The notes beneath the pieces are model-generated. The model did no database searches. It saw only the letters and a list, made by a program, of their open reading frames with translations, and was not told where the DNA came from. From contig JAIXSE010000008.1 in the NCBI GenBank assembly GCA_027484825.1, forward strand, positions 1 to 32,457: DNA of 32,457 nt. The letters are read 5' to 3'. This document shows positions 7,372 to 15,443 of the stretch, in pieces. Position 1 is the stretch's first letter. Each line of letters starts with the position of its first letter. Origin of the DNA: Rubrivivax sp. (GTDB lineage Bacteria; Pseudomonadota; Gammaproteobacteria; Burkholderiales; Burkholderiaceae_C). Both the position numbers and the translations under genes were made by a program.

Positions 7372-7377
7372 ATTATA
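7372..7377 (-). promoter_or_regulatory. Consensus TATAAT -10 box for rhodanese-grxC
   Basis: A perfect TATAAT on the minus strand lies 28 bp before the TTG start and 12 bp after the chemoreceptor stop. The -35 position would fall in the last codons of the chemoreceptor gene and is a weak match. Confidence 0.5.
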
Positions 7378-7389
7378 GGTTTGTGCCTT

Positions 7390-8901
7390 TTACAGCCGGA
7401 ACGTCGACACCGCCGTCTGCAGCGTCCGGGCCTGCTGCTCCAGACTGTTGGCCGCCGCCGCGGCCTCCTCCACCAGCGCCGCATTTTGCTGCGTCATCTG
7501 GTCCAGCTGCAGCACCGACTGGTTCACCTGCCCGATCCCCTGGCTCTGCTCGGCAGAGGCCGCCGTGATCTCGCTGATGATGTCCGACACCCGCTGCACG
7601 CTGGCCACGATCTCATCCATCGTGGCGCCCGCATCCTGCACCAGCCGCGAGCCCGACTCCACCCGCTCCACGCTGGCACCGATCAGTGACTTGATCTCCC
7701 GCGCCGCTTCCGCACTGCGCTGCGCCAGGGACCGAACTTCCCCGGCCACCACCGCAAACCCGCGCCCCTGCTCCCCCGCCCGGGCGGCTTCCACCGCCGC
7801 ATTCAGCGCCAGGATGTTCGTCTGGAACGCAATCCCGTCGATCACCCCGATGATGTCGCCGATTTTGCGCGAGCTGGCGGTGATCTCGTCCATCGTCGAC
7901 ACCACCTGCCCCACCACCTCACCGCCGCGACGCGCCACTGTCGCCGCCGAGCCGGCCAGCTGATTCGCCTGGCTCGCCGCATCCGCGCTCTGACGCACCG
8001 TCTCGGTCAACTGCTGCATGTTGGAGGCCGTCTGCTCCAGCGAGCCGGCCTGCTTCTCCGTCCGGGTGGACAGATCCTGATTGCCCGCCGCGATCTCGCG
8101 CGAGGCCACCGTCATCGAATCCGTCCCATTGCGCACCTCGCTCACAATGGCCTTGAGCCCCTGCGCCGTGTCCCGCACGGCCGCCAGCAGACTCTGGTCC
8201 GCGCCCGGCGCCACCTGGATCTGCTGCGCCAGATCGCCCTGGGCCATCTGCTGCATCACCTGGCGCGCGTATTCCGGCTCACCGCCCAGCTGCTTCCACA
8301 CACTGTTGATCAGCAGCAACGAGCCCAGCCCCAGGCACAGCACCACCACCACGCCGCTCACCACCGTCACCACTACGCTGGCGGACACACCGCCCTCAGC
8401 CCGGCTCAGCGACGCATCAAAACTGCCCTGCGCGTCCTTGCTCGAGCTTGCCAGCAGATCCGCCAACGCCTTCTGCGCGGCCTGCATCTTGGGAATGGCG
8501 CCGGCCTGGTCGCCCTGCTTGATGCCCAGGAACAGTTGCGCCGTATCCACCGACGCCGCGTAATAAGCCTCGAACGCCTTGTCCAGCTGCCCGCCTTCAT
8601 CGGACCGACCGGGAATCGCCTTGATGCCGGCGATCACCTTGCGCATGGTCGCGGCGCGCTCCCCGGCTTCGTCCAGCCGCTTCTTCTCCCCTTCGGCCAC
8701 CGCACTCTGGATGGTGCCGCTGAGGTTTTCCAGCTGCGAGGACAGCTGCGTCGTCGCCACCAGATAGGGATAGTCCGCGTCCCCCAGCGCCTGGATCGCG
8801 CCGGACGTACGGGTGGAATAGAACAGCACCACCGCAATGCCCACCGCAAAGATCAGCGCCGCCACCACGGGCAGCATCGCGATTCGCGTCTTCAGCTTCA
8901 T
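7390..8901 (-). CDS. Methyl-accepting chemotaxis protein
   Basis: Inner-membrane chemoreceptor of 503 residues. TM1 is near residues 8-30 ([19 protein letters not shown]). A helical periplasmic domain of about 150 residues follows, and TM2 is near 188-210 ([20 protein letters not shown]). Next come a HAMP-like linker ([20 protein letters not shown]) and the coiled signalling domain. Its hairpin tip, [20 protein letters not shown] near residue 380, is typical of MCPs that dock CheA/CheW. The C-terminus (TAVSTFRL) has no NWETF-like CheR tether. GGAGA 7 nt before ATG 8901 fixes the start; the frame opens six codons earlier. It is downstream of the porin and mini-PstS genes on the same strand, 118 bp after the latter, suggesting a shared ligand. 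Confidence 0.93.
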   Translation of the reverse strand: MKLKTRIAMLPVVAALIFAVGIAVVLFYSTRTSGAIQALGDADYPYLVATTQLSSQLENLSGTIQSAVAEGEKKRLDEAGERAATMRKVIAGIKAIPGRSDEGGQLDKAFEAYYAASVDTAQLFLGIKQGDQAGAIPKMQAAQKALADLLASSSKDAQGSFDASLSRAEGGVSASVVVTVVSGVVVVLCLGLGSLLLINSVWKQLGGEPEYARQVMQQMAQGDLAQQIQVAPGADQSLLAAVRDTAQGLKAIVSEVRNGTDSMTVASREIAAGNQDLSTRTEKQAGSLEQTASNMQQLTETVRQSADAASQANQLAGSAATVARRGGEVVGQVVSTMDEITASSRKIGDIIGVIDGIAFQTNILALNAAVEAARAGEQGRGFAVVAGEVRSLAQRSAEAAREIKSLIGASVERVESGSRLVQDAGATMDEIVASVQRVSDIISEITAASAEQSQGIGQVNQSVLQLDQMTQQNAALVEEAAAAANSLEQQARTLQTAVSTFRL

Positions 8902-8920
8902 CTTCTGTCTCCAGCACACA

Positions 8921-8954
8921 CGCAGGCGCCGACCTCAAAAGGGCGGCGCCTGCG
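8921..8954. repeat. Perfect 11-bp inverted repeat before the chemoreceptor gene
   Basis: CGCAGGCGCCG and its exact reverse complement are separated by 12 nt. A second, weaker stem (CCTGGCG/CGCCAGG, 8991-9015) directly follows the mini-PstS stop. Neither has a clean T-run in the direction of transcription, so these look like RNA processing or partial attenuation structures rather than terminators. Confidence 0.6.
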
Positions 8955-9019
8955 GCTCACAAGGTCTTGCAGGGCGACCGGTGCGGCCGCCCTGGCGTTT
9001 TTACTCAGCGCCAGGCGCT

Positions 9020-9448
9020 TCAGTCAATGCTGAGGACCACCTTCACCGAGCTGTCCACGGCCGACTTCTCGATGTAGCCGATCGCATCCGGATTACCGGC
9101 CACGAACTTCTTCACATCGGCCGAGCTGCCCAGCTCCTTGGGCGGCGTGCCCTTGCCCGAGAACACCAGGCGCGACCAGGCCGCTTTCACCTGAGCCGAG
9201 GACTTGCCGGTGGCCTTGGTGTAGAACGTGTCACGGGTGCCGGCGCTTTCCGGCAGGTCCACCGCCACGGCGGCATTGCCATTGGGCAGCGCATTGCTCT
9301 TGCCCAGGAAGATGGACGACACCTGCTCGGCCGTCATGTTGCCCACGGCGCTCTTGGCGCTCACCACCACGGCCACCTGCGCCTGCGCGGCAACACCGGC
9401 CACCAGCAGGGCGGCGCCCACCACCATCTTGTTCATCTTGAATTGCAT
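9020..9448 (-). CDS. Small PstS-like periplasmic binding protein
   Basis: A 142-residue exported protein. The signal peptide MNKMVVGAALLVAGVAAQAQ leaves about 120 mature residues. The rest resembles one part of phosphate-binding PBP-like domains: KSAVGNMTAEQVSSIFLGK, DLPESAGTRDTFYTKATGKS, AAWSRLVFSGKG, and NPDAIGYIEKSAVDSSVKVV. Full PstS proteins have more than 300 residues and two lobes, so this is a short version; similar short proteins are usually annotated as phosphate ABC substrate-binding proteins, although no ABC permease or ATPase is nearby. GAGG about 8 nt upstream supports ATG 9448. It starts 15 bp after the porin stop and precedes the chemoreceptor. Phosphate as ligand is an inference. 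Confidence 0.85.
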   Translation of the reverse strand: MQFKMNKMVVGAALLVAGVAAQAQVAVVVSAKSAVGNMTAEQVSSIFLGKSNALPNGNAAVAVDLPESAGTRDTFYTKATGKSSAQVKAAWSRLVFSGKGTPPKELGSSADVKKFVAGNPDAIGYIEKSAVDSSVKVVLSID

Positions 9449-9463
9449 CTGGGACCTCGCCGC

Positions 9464-10669
9464 TCAGAACACGAAATCAACTGCCAGGCTGTACACGCCC
9501 ACACGCTGGTTGGCGAAGCCCGCCTGAGCGTTGTAGAACTGACCCGCACCGGTGGTCTTGATGCTGTCGTACTGCGCCTTCACCGCGATGTTGCGCATCG
9601 CGTCCCAGCGCATGCCCAGGGCGATGGTCTTTTGCGGCGTGCTCAACGAACCGGCCACGGCCGCCACCGTCGCATTCAGCACCGACGGCGCCGGCACGGT
9701 GTTGTTCACATTCAGGCTGTCGGTCTTTTGCTGGGACAGCGTGGCGTAAGGCGTGAACTTGCCAATGCGGTAGCCCAGCGTCGTGTACCAACCGGTCGTG
9801 TCCGGCACGAAGGTGTCAGTCTTGCGCTGGGTGTATTCAGCAGCGGCGACCCAGTTGCCTTCGTCATAGGTCAGGCCGATGCTGGAGAAGGTGGCGTCCT
9901 TGCCGTTGGGGTCGAGCTGGTCGCCGACGCTGGCGTAGGGAGTGGCCCGCAGTGCAGCGACAAGGCTGTTCACCGAGGCGTTGTGCACCGTCACCTTGCC
10001 CATCACATGGCCCAGGCGCAGCGTCAGGCCGTCCATCAGCTCGGCCGATGCATTCAGGCCGACCATGTCCTTCAGGTCCACCTTCACACGGCGCACATAG
10101 GCCGAGCTCTGGCCGGCAAACGCGCCCAGCGTCACCGAATGGCCGGCCAGCTGCGTTGTCCAGTTCACATCACCGCCATCGAAATGGCTGACCGGCACCT
10201 GGCCGTAGACATCGATCGGCGGACGCAGCCAGGTGTTGGCATAACCGACATCGCGGAAGTCGGACACGGCAAAGAACGGCGCGCCCATGCGACCCAGACG
10301 GAAGGCCAGACCCGGCGTGGCCTGGTACTTGCCAAAGGCCCATTCAATCTGCGGCGTCCAGCTGCCCTTGCCGTTCTGCTTGGTCAGCACCTGGACGGTG
10401 GCGGAGAACTGCTGGTTGAACTTGGCGGCGCCCTGCAAGCCGAGCTTGGTGTCCACGTCGGCGCTGAACGACTTGTCCGCCCCATGGGTCTGGCCGGGGA
10501 TGACGTACTGCGCGCCGTCCTTGGACGTTCCCACCACACCGACCGTCCCGAAACCGGACAGCGAGAACATCGACTCCTGCTGGGCCTGGGCGTGCGCGCC
10601 CACTGCGGCCATCGTCAATGCGGCGCCCAGCGCCAGCGGCGTCAGACGCCCAATTTTCACAACCATCAT
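9464..10669 (-). CDS. Outer-membrane beta-barrel porin
   Basis: A 401-residue exported beta-barrel protein. The signal peptide ends around AAVGAHA. The mature part alternates polar and hydrophobic residues in strands such as FSLSGFGTVGVVG, ATVQVLTKQNGKGSW, FRLGRMGAPFFAVSDFRDVG and WYTTLGYRIGKFTPYATLSQ. It ends ...VYSLAVDFVF, with the terminal Phe recognised by the BAM complex. The last strands begin near NIAVKAQYDSIKT, common in trimeric or monomeric Gram-negative porins. GAGGAG (10677-10682), 7 nt upstream, selects ATG 10669 over ATG 10684. The gene leads the porin, mini-PstS, chemoreceptor group and diverges from gpmA, with a 207-bp shared upstream region. Substrate cannot be read from the sequence. 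Confidence 0.88.
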   Translation of the reverse strand: MMVVKIGRLTPLALGAALTMAAVGAHAQAQQESMFSLSGFGTVGVVGTSKDGAQYVIPGQTHGADKSFSADVDTKLGLQGAAKFNQQFSATVQVLTKQNGKGSWTPQIEWAFGKYQATPGLAFRLGRMGAPFFAVSDFRDVGYANTWLRPPIDVYGQVPVSHFDGGDVNWTTQLAGHSVTLGAFAGQSSAYVRRVKVDLKDMVGLNASAELMDGLTLRLGHVMGKVTVHNASVNSLVAALRATPYASVGDQLDPNGKDATFSSIGLTYDEGNWVAAAEYTQRKTDTFVPDTTGWYTTLGYRIGKFTPYATLSQQKTDSLNVNNTVPAPSVLNATVAAVAGSLSTPQKTIALGMRWDAMRNIAVKAQYDSIKTTGAGQFYNAQAGFANQRVGVYSLAVDFVF

Positions 10670-10807
10670 GGAGAAACTCCTCATTCTTCGTTACCCACTT
10701 CACCGACACCTGAGGCGGCGGACCGGTCGCAGCGGCCAGAGTCCTGGCACAGCCGCATTCGTCCGACGCGAACCTGTTGTCGGTCCTTCACAAACCTTCT
10801 TGATCCC

Positions 10808-10834
10808 GCAGCCCCAGAGGGCTGCCTCTAGAAT
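10808..10834 (+). promoter_or_regulatory. Candidate gpmA -10 box with an abutting inverted repeat
   Basis: TAGAAT (10829-10834), five of six bases of the -10 consensus, lies 42 bp before the gpmA ATG. Directly upstream, GCAGCCC-CAGA-GGGCTGC (10808-10825) is a perfect 7-bp inverted repeat occupying the spacer, a position where a bound protein would block or modulate initiation. No clear -35 is seen. Confidence 0.35.
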
Positions 10835-10876
10835 CCGCGCAGTCCGCCGGAGACCGGCAAAACCTCACGGATCCCC

Positions 10877-11620
10877 ATGTACAAGCTCGTGCTCATTCGC
10901 CACGGCGAATCCACCTGGAACCTCGAAAACCGGTTCACCGGCTGGACCGACGTCGATCTGACCCCCACCGGCGTGGCCCAGGCCCAGCAAGCGGGCCGGC
11001 TGCTCAAGGAAGCCGGTCTGGACTTCGACGTCGCCCACACCTCCGTCCTCAAGCGCGCCATCTGGACCCTGTGGCATTGCCTGGACCAGATGGACCGCCA
11101 GTGGCTGCCCGTGCGTCACAGCTGGCGCCTGAACGAGCGCCACTACGGCGCCCTGCAGGGCCTGAACAAGGCCGACATGGCCAAGCAGTACGGTGACGAA
11201 CAGGTGCTGGTCTGGCGCCGCAGCTACGACACCCCGCCGCCGGCCCTGGAAGCCGCCGACCCGCGCAGCGAGCGCAGTGACGTTCGGTATGCCGGACTTG
11301 AGCCTTCGCAGATTCCGCTGACGGAATGCCTGAAGGACACGGTGGCACGGGTGCTGCCTTATTGGAACGAGCAGATCGCGCCGGCTATTTTGTCTGGTAA
11401 GCGAGTGTTAATCGCCGCCCATGGCAACAGTATCCGGGCGCTCGTGAAATATTTGGACAACATTGCCGACGACGCCATCGTGGGCGTGAATATTCCCAAC
11501 GGTATTCCGCTGGTTTACGAGCTGGATGCAGAACTGAAGCCCATCAAGAGTTATTACCTGGGCGACGCGGAAGCCGCTGCCAAGGCCGCTGCGGCCGTGG
11601 CCAGCCAGGGCAAGGCCTGA
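10877..11620 (+). CDS. gpmA: 2,3-bisphosphoglycerate-dependent phosphoglycerate mutase
   Basis: Glycolytic and gluconeogenic enzyme interconverting 3- and 2-phosphoglycerate through a phospho-histidine. The 247-residue product is family length. It begins [20 protein letters not shown], with the RHGE catalytic histidine at residue 9, then [30 protein letters not shown] and [18 protein letters not shown], with the second catalytic His, follow. The C-terminal [13 protein letters not shown] closes the substrate site. The 5' half uses almost only G/C-ending codons, while from about 11285 to 11560 codons such as TTA, TTT, ATT, TAT and GGT become frequent. A strong terminator follows at 11738. Confidence 0.98.
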   Translation: MYKLVLIRHGESTWNLENRFTGWTDVDLTPTGVAQAQQAGRLLKEAGLDFDVAHTSVLKRAIWTLWHCLDQMDRQWLPVRHSWRLNERHYGALQGLNKADMAKQYGDEQVLVWRRSYDTPPPALEAADPRSERSDVRYAGLEPSQIPLTECLKDTVARVLPYWNEQIAPAILSGKRVLIAAHGNSIRALVKYLDNIADDAIVGVNIPNGIPLVYELDAELKPIKSYYLGDAEAAAKAAAAVASQGKA

Positions 11621-11737
11621 GGCGCGCGGTTGAGCATCAAAGCTGCCGCGTCACCTCGGTCGGGGACATGATTTGAATATGTCCGTCACCTGCGCGACAC
11701 TGATTGGATGTGTTTCTAAAGTAAGCGCACTAAAAAC

Positions 11738-11763
11738 AAAACCCCGCTGAGGCGGGGTTTTTT
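11738..11763. terminator. Bidirectional rho-independent terminator
   Basis: CCCCGC-TGAG-GCGGGG forms a 6-bp GC stem, extended by A/T pairs, followed by TTTTTT on the plus strand. The minus strand reads the same stem followed by TTTTGTTTTT, so it can end gpmA (stop at 11620) and plsC (stop at 11905) transcripts. The surrounding gap 11621-11904 is more AT-rich than the rest of the window and shows no gene. Confidence 0.92.
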
Positions 11764-11904
11764 GTGGGCGGTTTAAGTAATACTTTAGATATTCGAGGCG
11801 TTAATTATTCGCAGCCCACCCGGGTATCTGCAGTCAAGTACGGTATTCATTCACGACTGCTGGGGGGCTCAACGCAGCGTGGGCCGCGCCGCTGGGATGT
11901 CGTG

Positions 11905-12642
11905 CTAGAGCGGCGGCAGTGCGGCCGACAGCCGCTGACTGAGGACCTCCGCCAGCGCACGGCGTTCCTGCCCATGGGTCTCGATCAGGGGGAGACGCTC
12001 GATCCGTATCGACAGCTCACGCGCGGTCAGGATGCGCCACAGGCTCTCCATCAAGGTCATCTTGCCGACGAAGGCGGCGTCCTCGCTGTAGGGCCGACCC
12101 GGCTGATGCCAACGCAGGACGACCGGCTCCACCGGTGCGCCGACGCTGATGGCGGCCTGAAGCAGATTGGCATGCAACGGCAGCAGCGGATATCCGGGGC
12201 CTGTGGTGCCTTCCGGGAACACCGCCACGGTGTCCCCGTCCTGCAGCGCTTCGGCGGTGCGGTGCACCACCCGCAAGGCGTCACGCTTGCTGGCCCGCTC
12301 GATGTAGAGCGTGCCCACGGCGGTTGCCAGGCCACCGACCAGCGGCCAGTGCTGGATGTCCGACTTGGACACGAAACGCGCTTCCGGCATCACCGCATGC
12401 ATGGCGGCAATGTCCAGCCAGGAGATGTGATTGGCGGTGATCAGCCGGGGGACGGTGGGCGTGGGGCCGACCACTTCCAGCTGCACCCCCAGGGCGCGCA
12501 GCATCTTGGCCGACCACCAGCCCACATAAGCGTGGCGCTGCTGGGGCGTCAACCCCTTCCACCGTGTGTTCACGATCCACAGACCGTGCAGCAGATGGGT
12601 CAGCATCCGGACCACCCGCCCGGCCGCCACCAGCGCCCGCAT
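11905..12642 (-). CDS. plsC: 1-acyl-sn-glycerol-3-phosphate acyltransferase (PlsC family)
   Basis: Membrane enzyme acylating lysophosphatidate to phosphatidate. The 245-residue product has the HX4D motif in TANHISWLDIAAM near residue 71. The glycerol-phosphate site VFPEGTTG lies near residue 144, and VSKSDIQHWPLVGGLATAVGTLYIERA sits between them, all in family order. The N-terminal segment MLTHLLHGLWIVN is hydrophobic enough for a membrane association. Its ATG shares a base with the pyrC' stop (ATGA arrangement), indicating translational coupling. Placement at the end of the pyr operon is common in Betaproteobacteria. The role in lipid A-type or ornithine-lipid acylation cannot be excluded, but the motifs fit PlsC best. 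Confidence 0.92.
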   Translation of the reverse strand: MRALVAAGRVVRMLTHLLHGLWIVNTRWKGLTPQQRHAYVGWWSAKMLRALGVQLEVVGPTPTVPRLITANHISWLDIAAMHAVMPEARFVSKSDIQHWPLVGGLATAVGTLYIERASKRDALRVVHRTAEALQDGDTVAVFPEGTTGPGYPLLPLHANLLQAAISVGAPVEPVVLRWHQPGRPYSEDAAFVGKMTLMESLWRILTARELSIRIERLPLIETHGQERRALAEVLSQRLSAALPPL

Positions 12643-13964
12643 CAGGCGGCCGCTTCCGTCAGCAGGGACTCGTAGGCCACCGTGCCTGCGACCAGGGTGA
12701 ACCGTACCTGGCCGGGCAGCTCGAAGCCGGTGATGTCGAAGGCAAAGGGCGTGTGCTTGCCCTGGCTGACCAGGCGCTCGGGCGTCACGGCCCCGGAGGC
12801 TTGCGGGTCGAAGACGCAGACGTCACCGACACCGCCCTCCACCAGCCGGCCGGCGCTGGCCGACAGCGAGCCCAGGGCGCCGCCCAGCACCTTCACCGGA
12901 CGCGCGGTGATCACGTCCAGGGCGCGGGCCATCGGCAGGCCTTCGTCCTGCGCCCAGCGCAGGGCCAGGCTCAGCAGCAGCTCCAGACCGGTCGCACCGG
13001 GGGTGGCTTCGGCGAAGGGCAGGTGCTTCTCGTCGGTGGAGACCGGGTTGTGGTCGCTCACCAGCGCATCCAGCGTCCCGTCGGCCAGGCCCTGGCGCAG
13101 CGCATCGCGGTCGCGCTGCTGGCGCAGCGGCGGCTGCAGGCGGAAGGCAGGATTGAAGTAGCCGATGTCCACATCGGTCAGGTGCAGCGAGTTGATCGAC
13201 ACGTCGGCCGTCACCGGCAGGCCTTCCTGCTTGGCGCGGCGCACCAGGTCCACACCGGCGGCGCTGCTGATGCGGCACAGATGCACCCGGGCGCCGGTGG
13301 CCCGCACCAATTCCAGAATCGTGTGCAGGGCGACCGTCTCGGCGGCCACCGGCTCTCCGGACAGGCCCAGGCGGGTGGCCACCGCGCCGCTGGCGGCCAC
13401 GCCGCCGCTGAGCCACGGGTCCCGCGCATGCAGCCACAGCGCATAACCGAAGCTGGCGGCGTATTGCATGGCGCGCTGCAGGGTCAGCGTATTGCGGATG
13501 GGTTCGTTGGCTTGGGAGAAGGCCACGCAGCCGGCCTCGGTCAGCTCGGCCATCTCGGTCAGCGTTTCGCCGGCCAGGCCGCGGGTGATGGCCCCCAGCG
13601 GGAACAGGCGGCAGCGGCTGAGCTTGCGGGCGCGGAACTTGAGCATCTCCACCAGGCCCGGCTCGTCCAGCGCGGGGTCGGTGTCGGGCGGGCAGACCAG
13701 GCTGGTCACGCCGCCGGCGGCGGCCGCGGCGAGCTCGCTCTCCAGCAGGCCTTCATGCTCATGACCGGGCTCGCGCAGGCGCGCGGCCAGGTCCACCAGG
13801 CCAGGGGCCACCACCAGGCCGGTGGCGTCGATGGTGCGGTCGGCGCTGAAGTCGCCCACCTGCCCCAGGCCGACGATGCGACCGGAGGCGATGGCCAGGT
13901 CACCGGTCTGGTCCAGGCCCGAGGCGGGGTCCAGCAGGCGTCCGTTCTGAATCAGGATCTTCAT
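12642..13964 (-). CDS. pyrX: Dihydroorotase-like protein PyrC' (probably non-catalytic PyrB partner)
   Basis: A 440-residue member of the class I dihydroorotase/amidohydrolase family. Family marks are DATGLVVAPGLVDL near residue 60, GGVTSLVCPPDTDP, and VSDHNPVSTDEKHLPFAEATPGATGLE near the C-terminal third. The metal-binding Asp-x-His-x-His before LREPG is replaced by Asp-Leu-Ala-Ala-Arg (DLAARLREPG), so both zinc histidines are gone. The downstream His of the usual HICH motif reads VHLCRIS. That is the pattern of the inactive PyrC' described in Pseudomonas, which holds ATCase in a PyrB-PyrC' dodecamer. It lies 19 bp after pyrB. GGAG 7 nt before ATG 13964 supports the start. A separate, active PyrC must be encoded elsewhere. 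Confidence 0.9.
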   Translation of the reverse strand: MKILIQNGRLLDPASGLDQTGDLAIASGRIVGLGQVGDFSADRTIDATGLVVAPGLVDLAARLREPGHEHEGLLESELAAAAAGGVTSLVCPPDTDPALDEPGLVEMLKFRARKLSRCRLFPLGAITRGLAGETLTEMAELTEAGCVAFSQANEPIRNTLTLQRAMQYAASFGYALWLHARDPWLSGGVAASGAVATRLGLSGEPVAAETVALHTILELVRATGARVHLCRISSAAGVDLVRRAKQEGLPVTADVSINSLHLTDVDIGYFNPAFRLQPPLRQQRDRDALRQGLADGTLDALVSDHNPVSTDEKHLPFAEATPGATGLELLLSLALRWAQDEGLPMARALDVITARPVKVLGGALGSLSASAGRLVEGGVGDVCVFDPQASGAVTPERLVSQGKHTPFAFDITGFELPGQVRFTLVAGTVAYESLLTEAAA

Positions 13965-13983
13965 ACAGTGCTCCAGCCTCTCT

Positions 13984-14952
13984 TCAAGCCTCGTTGCCGG
14001 CCAGGATGGACATCACGGCCATGCGCACCGCAATGCCGAAGGTGACCTGCGGCAGGATGACGCTGTGCTGGCCGTCGGCCACGCTGGACGAGATTTCCAC
14101 GCCGCGGTTGATCGGTCCCGGATGCATCACGATGGCATCGGGCTTGGCCAGGGCCAGTTTCTCGGGGGTGAGGCCAAAGCTCTTGAAATACTCACCGGCG
14201 CTGGGCAGCATGGCGCCGGTCATGCGCTCGTTCTGCAGGCGCAGCATGATGATCACGTCGGCATCGCGCACGCCTTCGGCCATGTCGTGGCACACGCGCA
14301 CGCCCATGTCCTTCAGGTCACCGGGCACCAGGGTCTTGGGGCCGACGGCGCGGATCTCCGGCACGCCCAGGATGTTGAGTGCGTGGATGTCCGAGCGGGC
14401 CACCCGGGAGTGCACGATGTCGCCGACGATGGCCACCGTCAGCTGGGTGAAGTCCTTCTTGTAGTGACGGATGGTGTACATGTCCAGCAGCCCCTGGGTG
14501 GGGTGGGCATGACGGCCGTCACCGGCGTTCACCACATGGACGTGGGGCGCGCAATGCTGGGCGATCAGGTAGGGGGCGCCGGACTCGCTGTGGCGCACCA
14601 CGAACATGTCGGCATGCATGGCCGAGAGGTTGGCCACCGTATCCAGCAGGGTCTCGCCCTTGGCGGTGCTGGAGCGGGCGATGTCCAGGTTGATCACGTC
14701 GGCGGACAGGCGCTTGGCGGCGATCTCGAAGGTGGTGCGGGTGCGGGTGCTGTTCTCGAAGAACAGGTTGAACACCGACTTGCCGCGCAGCAGCGGCACC
14801 TTCTTCACTTCCCGGTCGTTGACCGACAGGAAGGTGCCGGCGGTGTCCAGGATCTGGTGGATGACCGCGCGGGGCAGCCCCTCGGTGGAGAGCAGGTGGA
14901 CCAGCTCGCCGTGCTTGTTCAGTTGGGGGTTTCGTTTACTCAGCATGGTCAT
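13984..14952 (-). CDS. pyrB: Aspartate carbamoyltransferase catalytic subunit
   Basis: Second step of de novo pyrimidine synthesis: carbamoyl phosphate plus aspartate gives carbamoyl-aspartate. The 322-residue product has the carbamoyl-phosphate loop [12 protein letters not shown] near residue 65, [38 protein letters not shown] and [10 protein letters not shown]. The N-terminus carries an extension before the catalytic core, as in Pseudomonas-type class A ATCases, which need PyrC'. ATG 14952 overlaps the pyrR stop by 4 bp (ATGA), and ATG 14946 lies two codons downstream. No pyrI regulatory-subunit gene is present, consistent with the PyrC'-associated class. Confidence 0.97.
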   Translation of the reverse strand: MTMLSKRNPQLNKHGELVHLLSTEGLPRAVIHQILDTAGTFLSVNDREVKKVPLLRGKSVFNLFFENSTRTRTTFEIAAKRLSADVINLDIARSSTAKGETLLDTVANLSAMHADMFVVRHSESGAPYLIAQHCAPHVHVVNAGDGRHAHPTQGLLDMYTIRHYKKDFTQLTVAIVGDIVHSRVARSDIHALNILGVPEIRAVGPKTLVPGDLKDMGVRVCHDMAEGVRDADVIIMLRLQNERMTGAMLPSAGEYFKSFGLTPEKLALAKPDAIVMHPGPINRGVEISSSVADGQHSVILPQVTFGIAVRMAVMSILAGNEA

Positions 14953-15443
14953 TTCACGTCAAAGCTGAACCGTCCGTCGTTGGCCTTGGCCAGGCGCAGG
15001 CGCTGCTCGGGCGCGAGGGCCACGCGTGCGGCGGAGAAGGCGGGCTCGATCGGCAGTTCGCGGCCGCCGCGGTCCACCAGCACGGCCAGGGTGACGCTGG
15101 CGGGCCGGCCGAAGTCGAACAGCTCGTTGATCACGGCGCGGGTGGTGCGGCCGGTGTAGAGCACGTCGTCGATCAGCAGCACGTGGCGGTCGTTGATATC
15201 GAAGGGCAGGCGTGTGTGGTCGGTGGTGGCGCTCATGCCCTTCGAGCCGAAGTCATCGCGATGCAGCGCGCTGGAGATCACGCCGTGCTGGCCTTCGAGC
15301 TTCAGGTCTTGCTGCAGGCGTTCGGCGAGCCAGGCGCCGCCGGACCAGATACCGACGAGGGCGGCCTGGGGTTGCAGCAGGCGCTGCACGCCGCGGCGCA
15401 GGTCTGCATACAGGGCTTCGGCATCGAGAAGGAGAGTGCTCAT
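14949..15443 (-). CDS. pyrR: Pyrimidine operon regulator / uracil phosphoribosyltransferase family PyrR
   Basis: A 164-residue type I phosphoribosyltransferase-fold protein. The PRPP loop is [16 protein letters not shown] near residue 90, preceded by [35 protein letters not shown] text and SDDGRFSFD-like ends are typical of PyrR; the residues seen are [17 protein letters not shown] and [10 protein letters not shown]. In Bacillus PyrR is an RNA-binding attenuator; in Gram-negatives the regulatory role is less clear and UPRTase activity may be minor. It overlaps ruvX and pyrB by 4 bp on each side, so all three are translated from one message. No PyrR-type attenuator hairpin was recognised upstream. 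Confidence 0.95.
   Translation of the reverse strand: MSTLLLDAEALYADLRRGVQRLLQPQAALVGIWSGGAWLAERLQQDLKLEGQHGVISSALHRDDFGSKGMSATTDHTRLPFDINDRHVLLIDDVLYTGRTTRAVINELFDFGRPASVTLAVLVDRGGRELPIEPAFSAARVALAPEQRLRLAKANDGRFSFDVK

Noticed and set aside
8837-10831. A 664-codon plus-strand frame opposite the porin and mini-PstS genes
   Set aside because: It lies across two well-supported minus-strand genes with signal peptides; its text is low-complexity HRG-rich.
12564-14045. A 493-codon plus-strand frame opposite pyrC'
   Set aside because: Antisense shadow of the dihydroorotase-like gene, with no recognisable motif.
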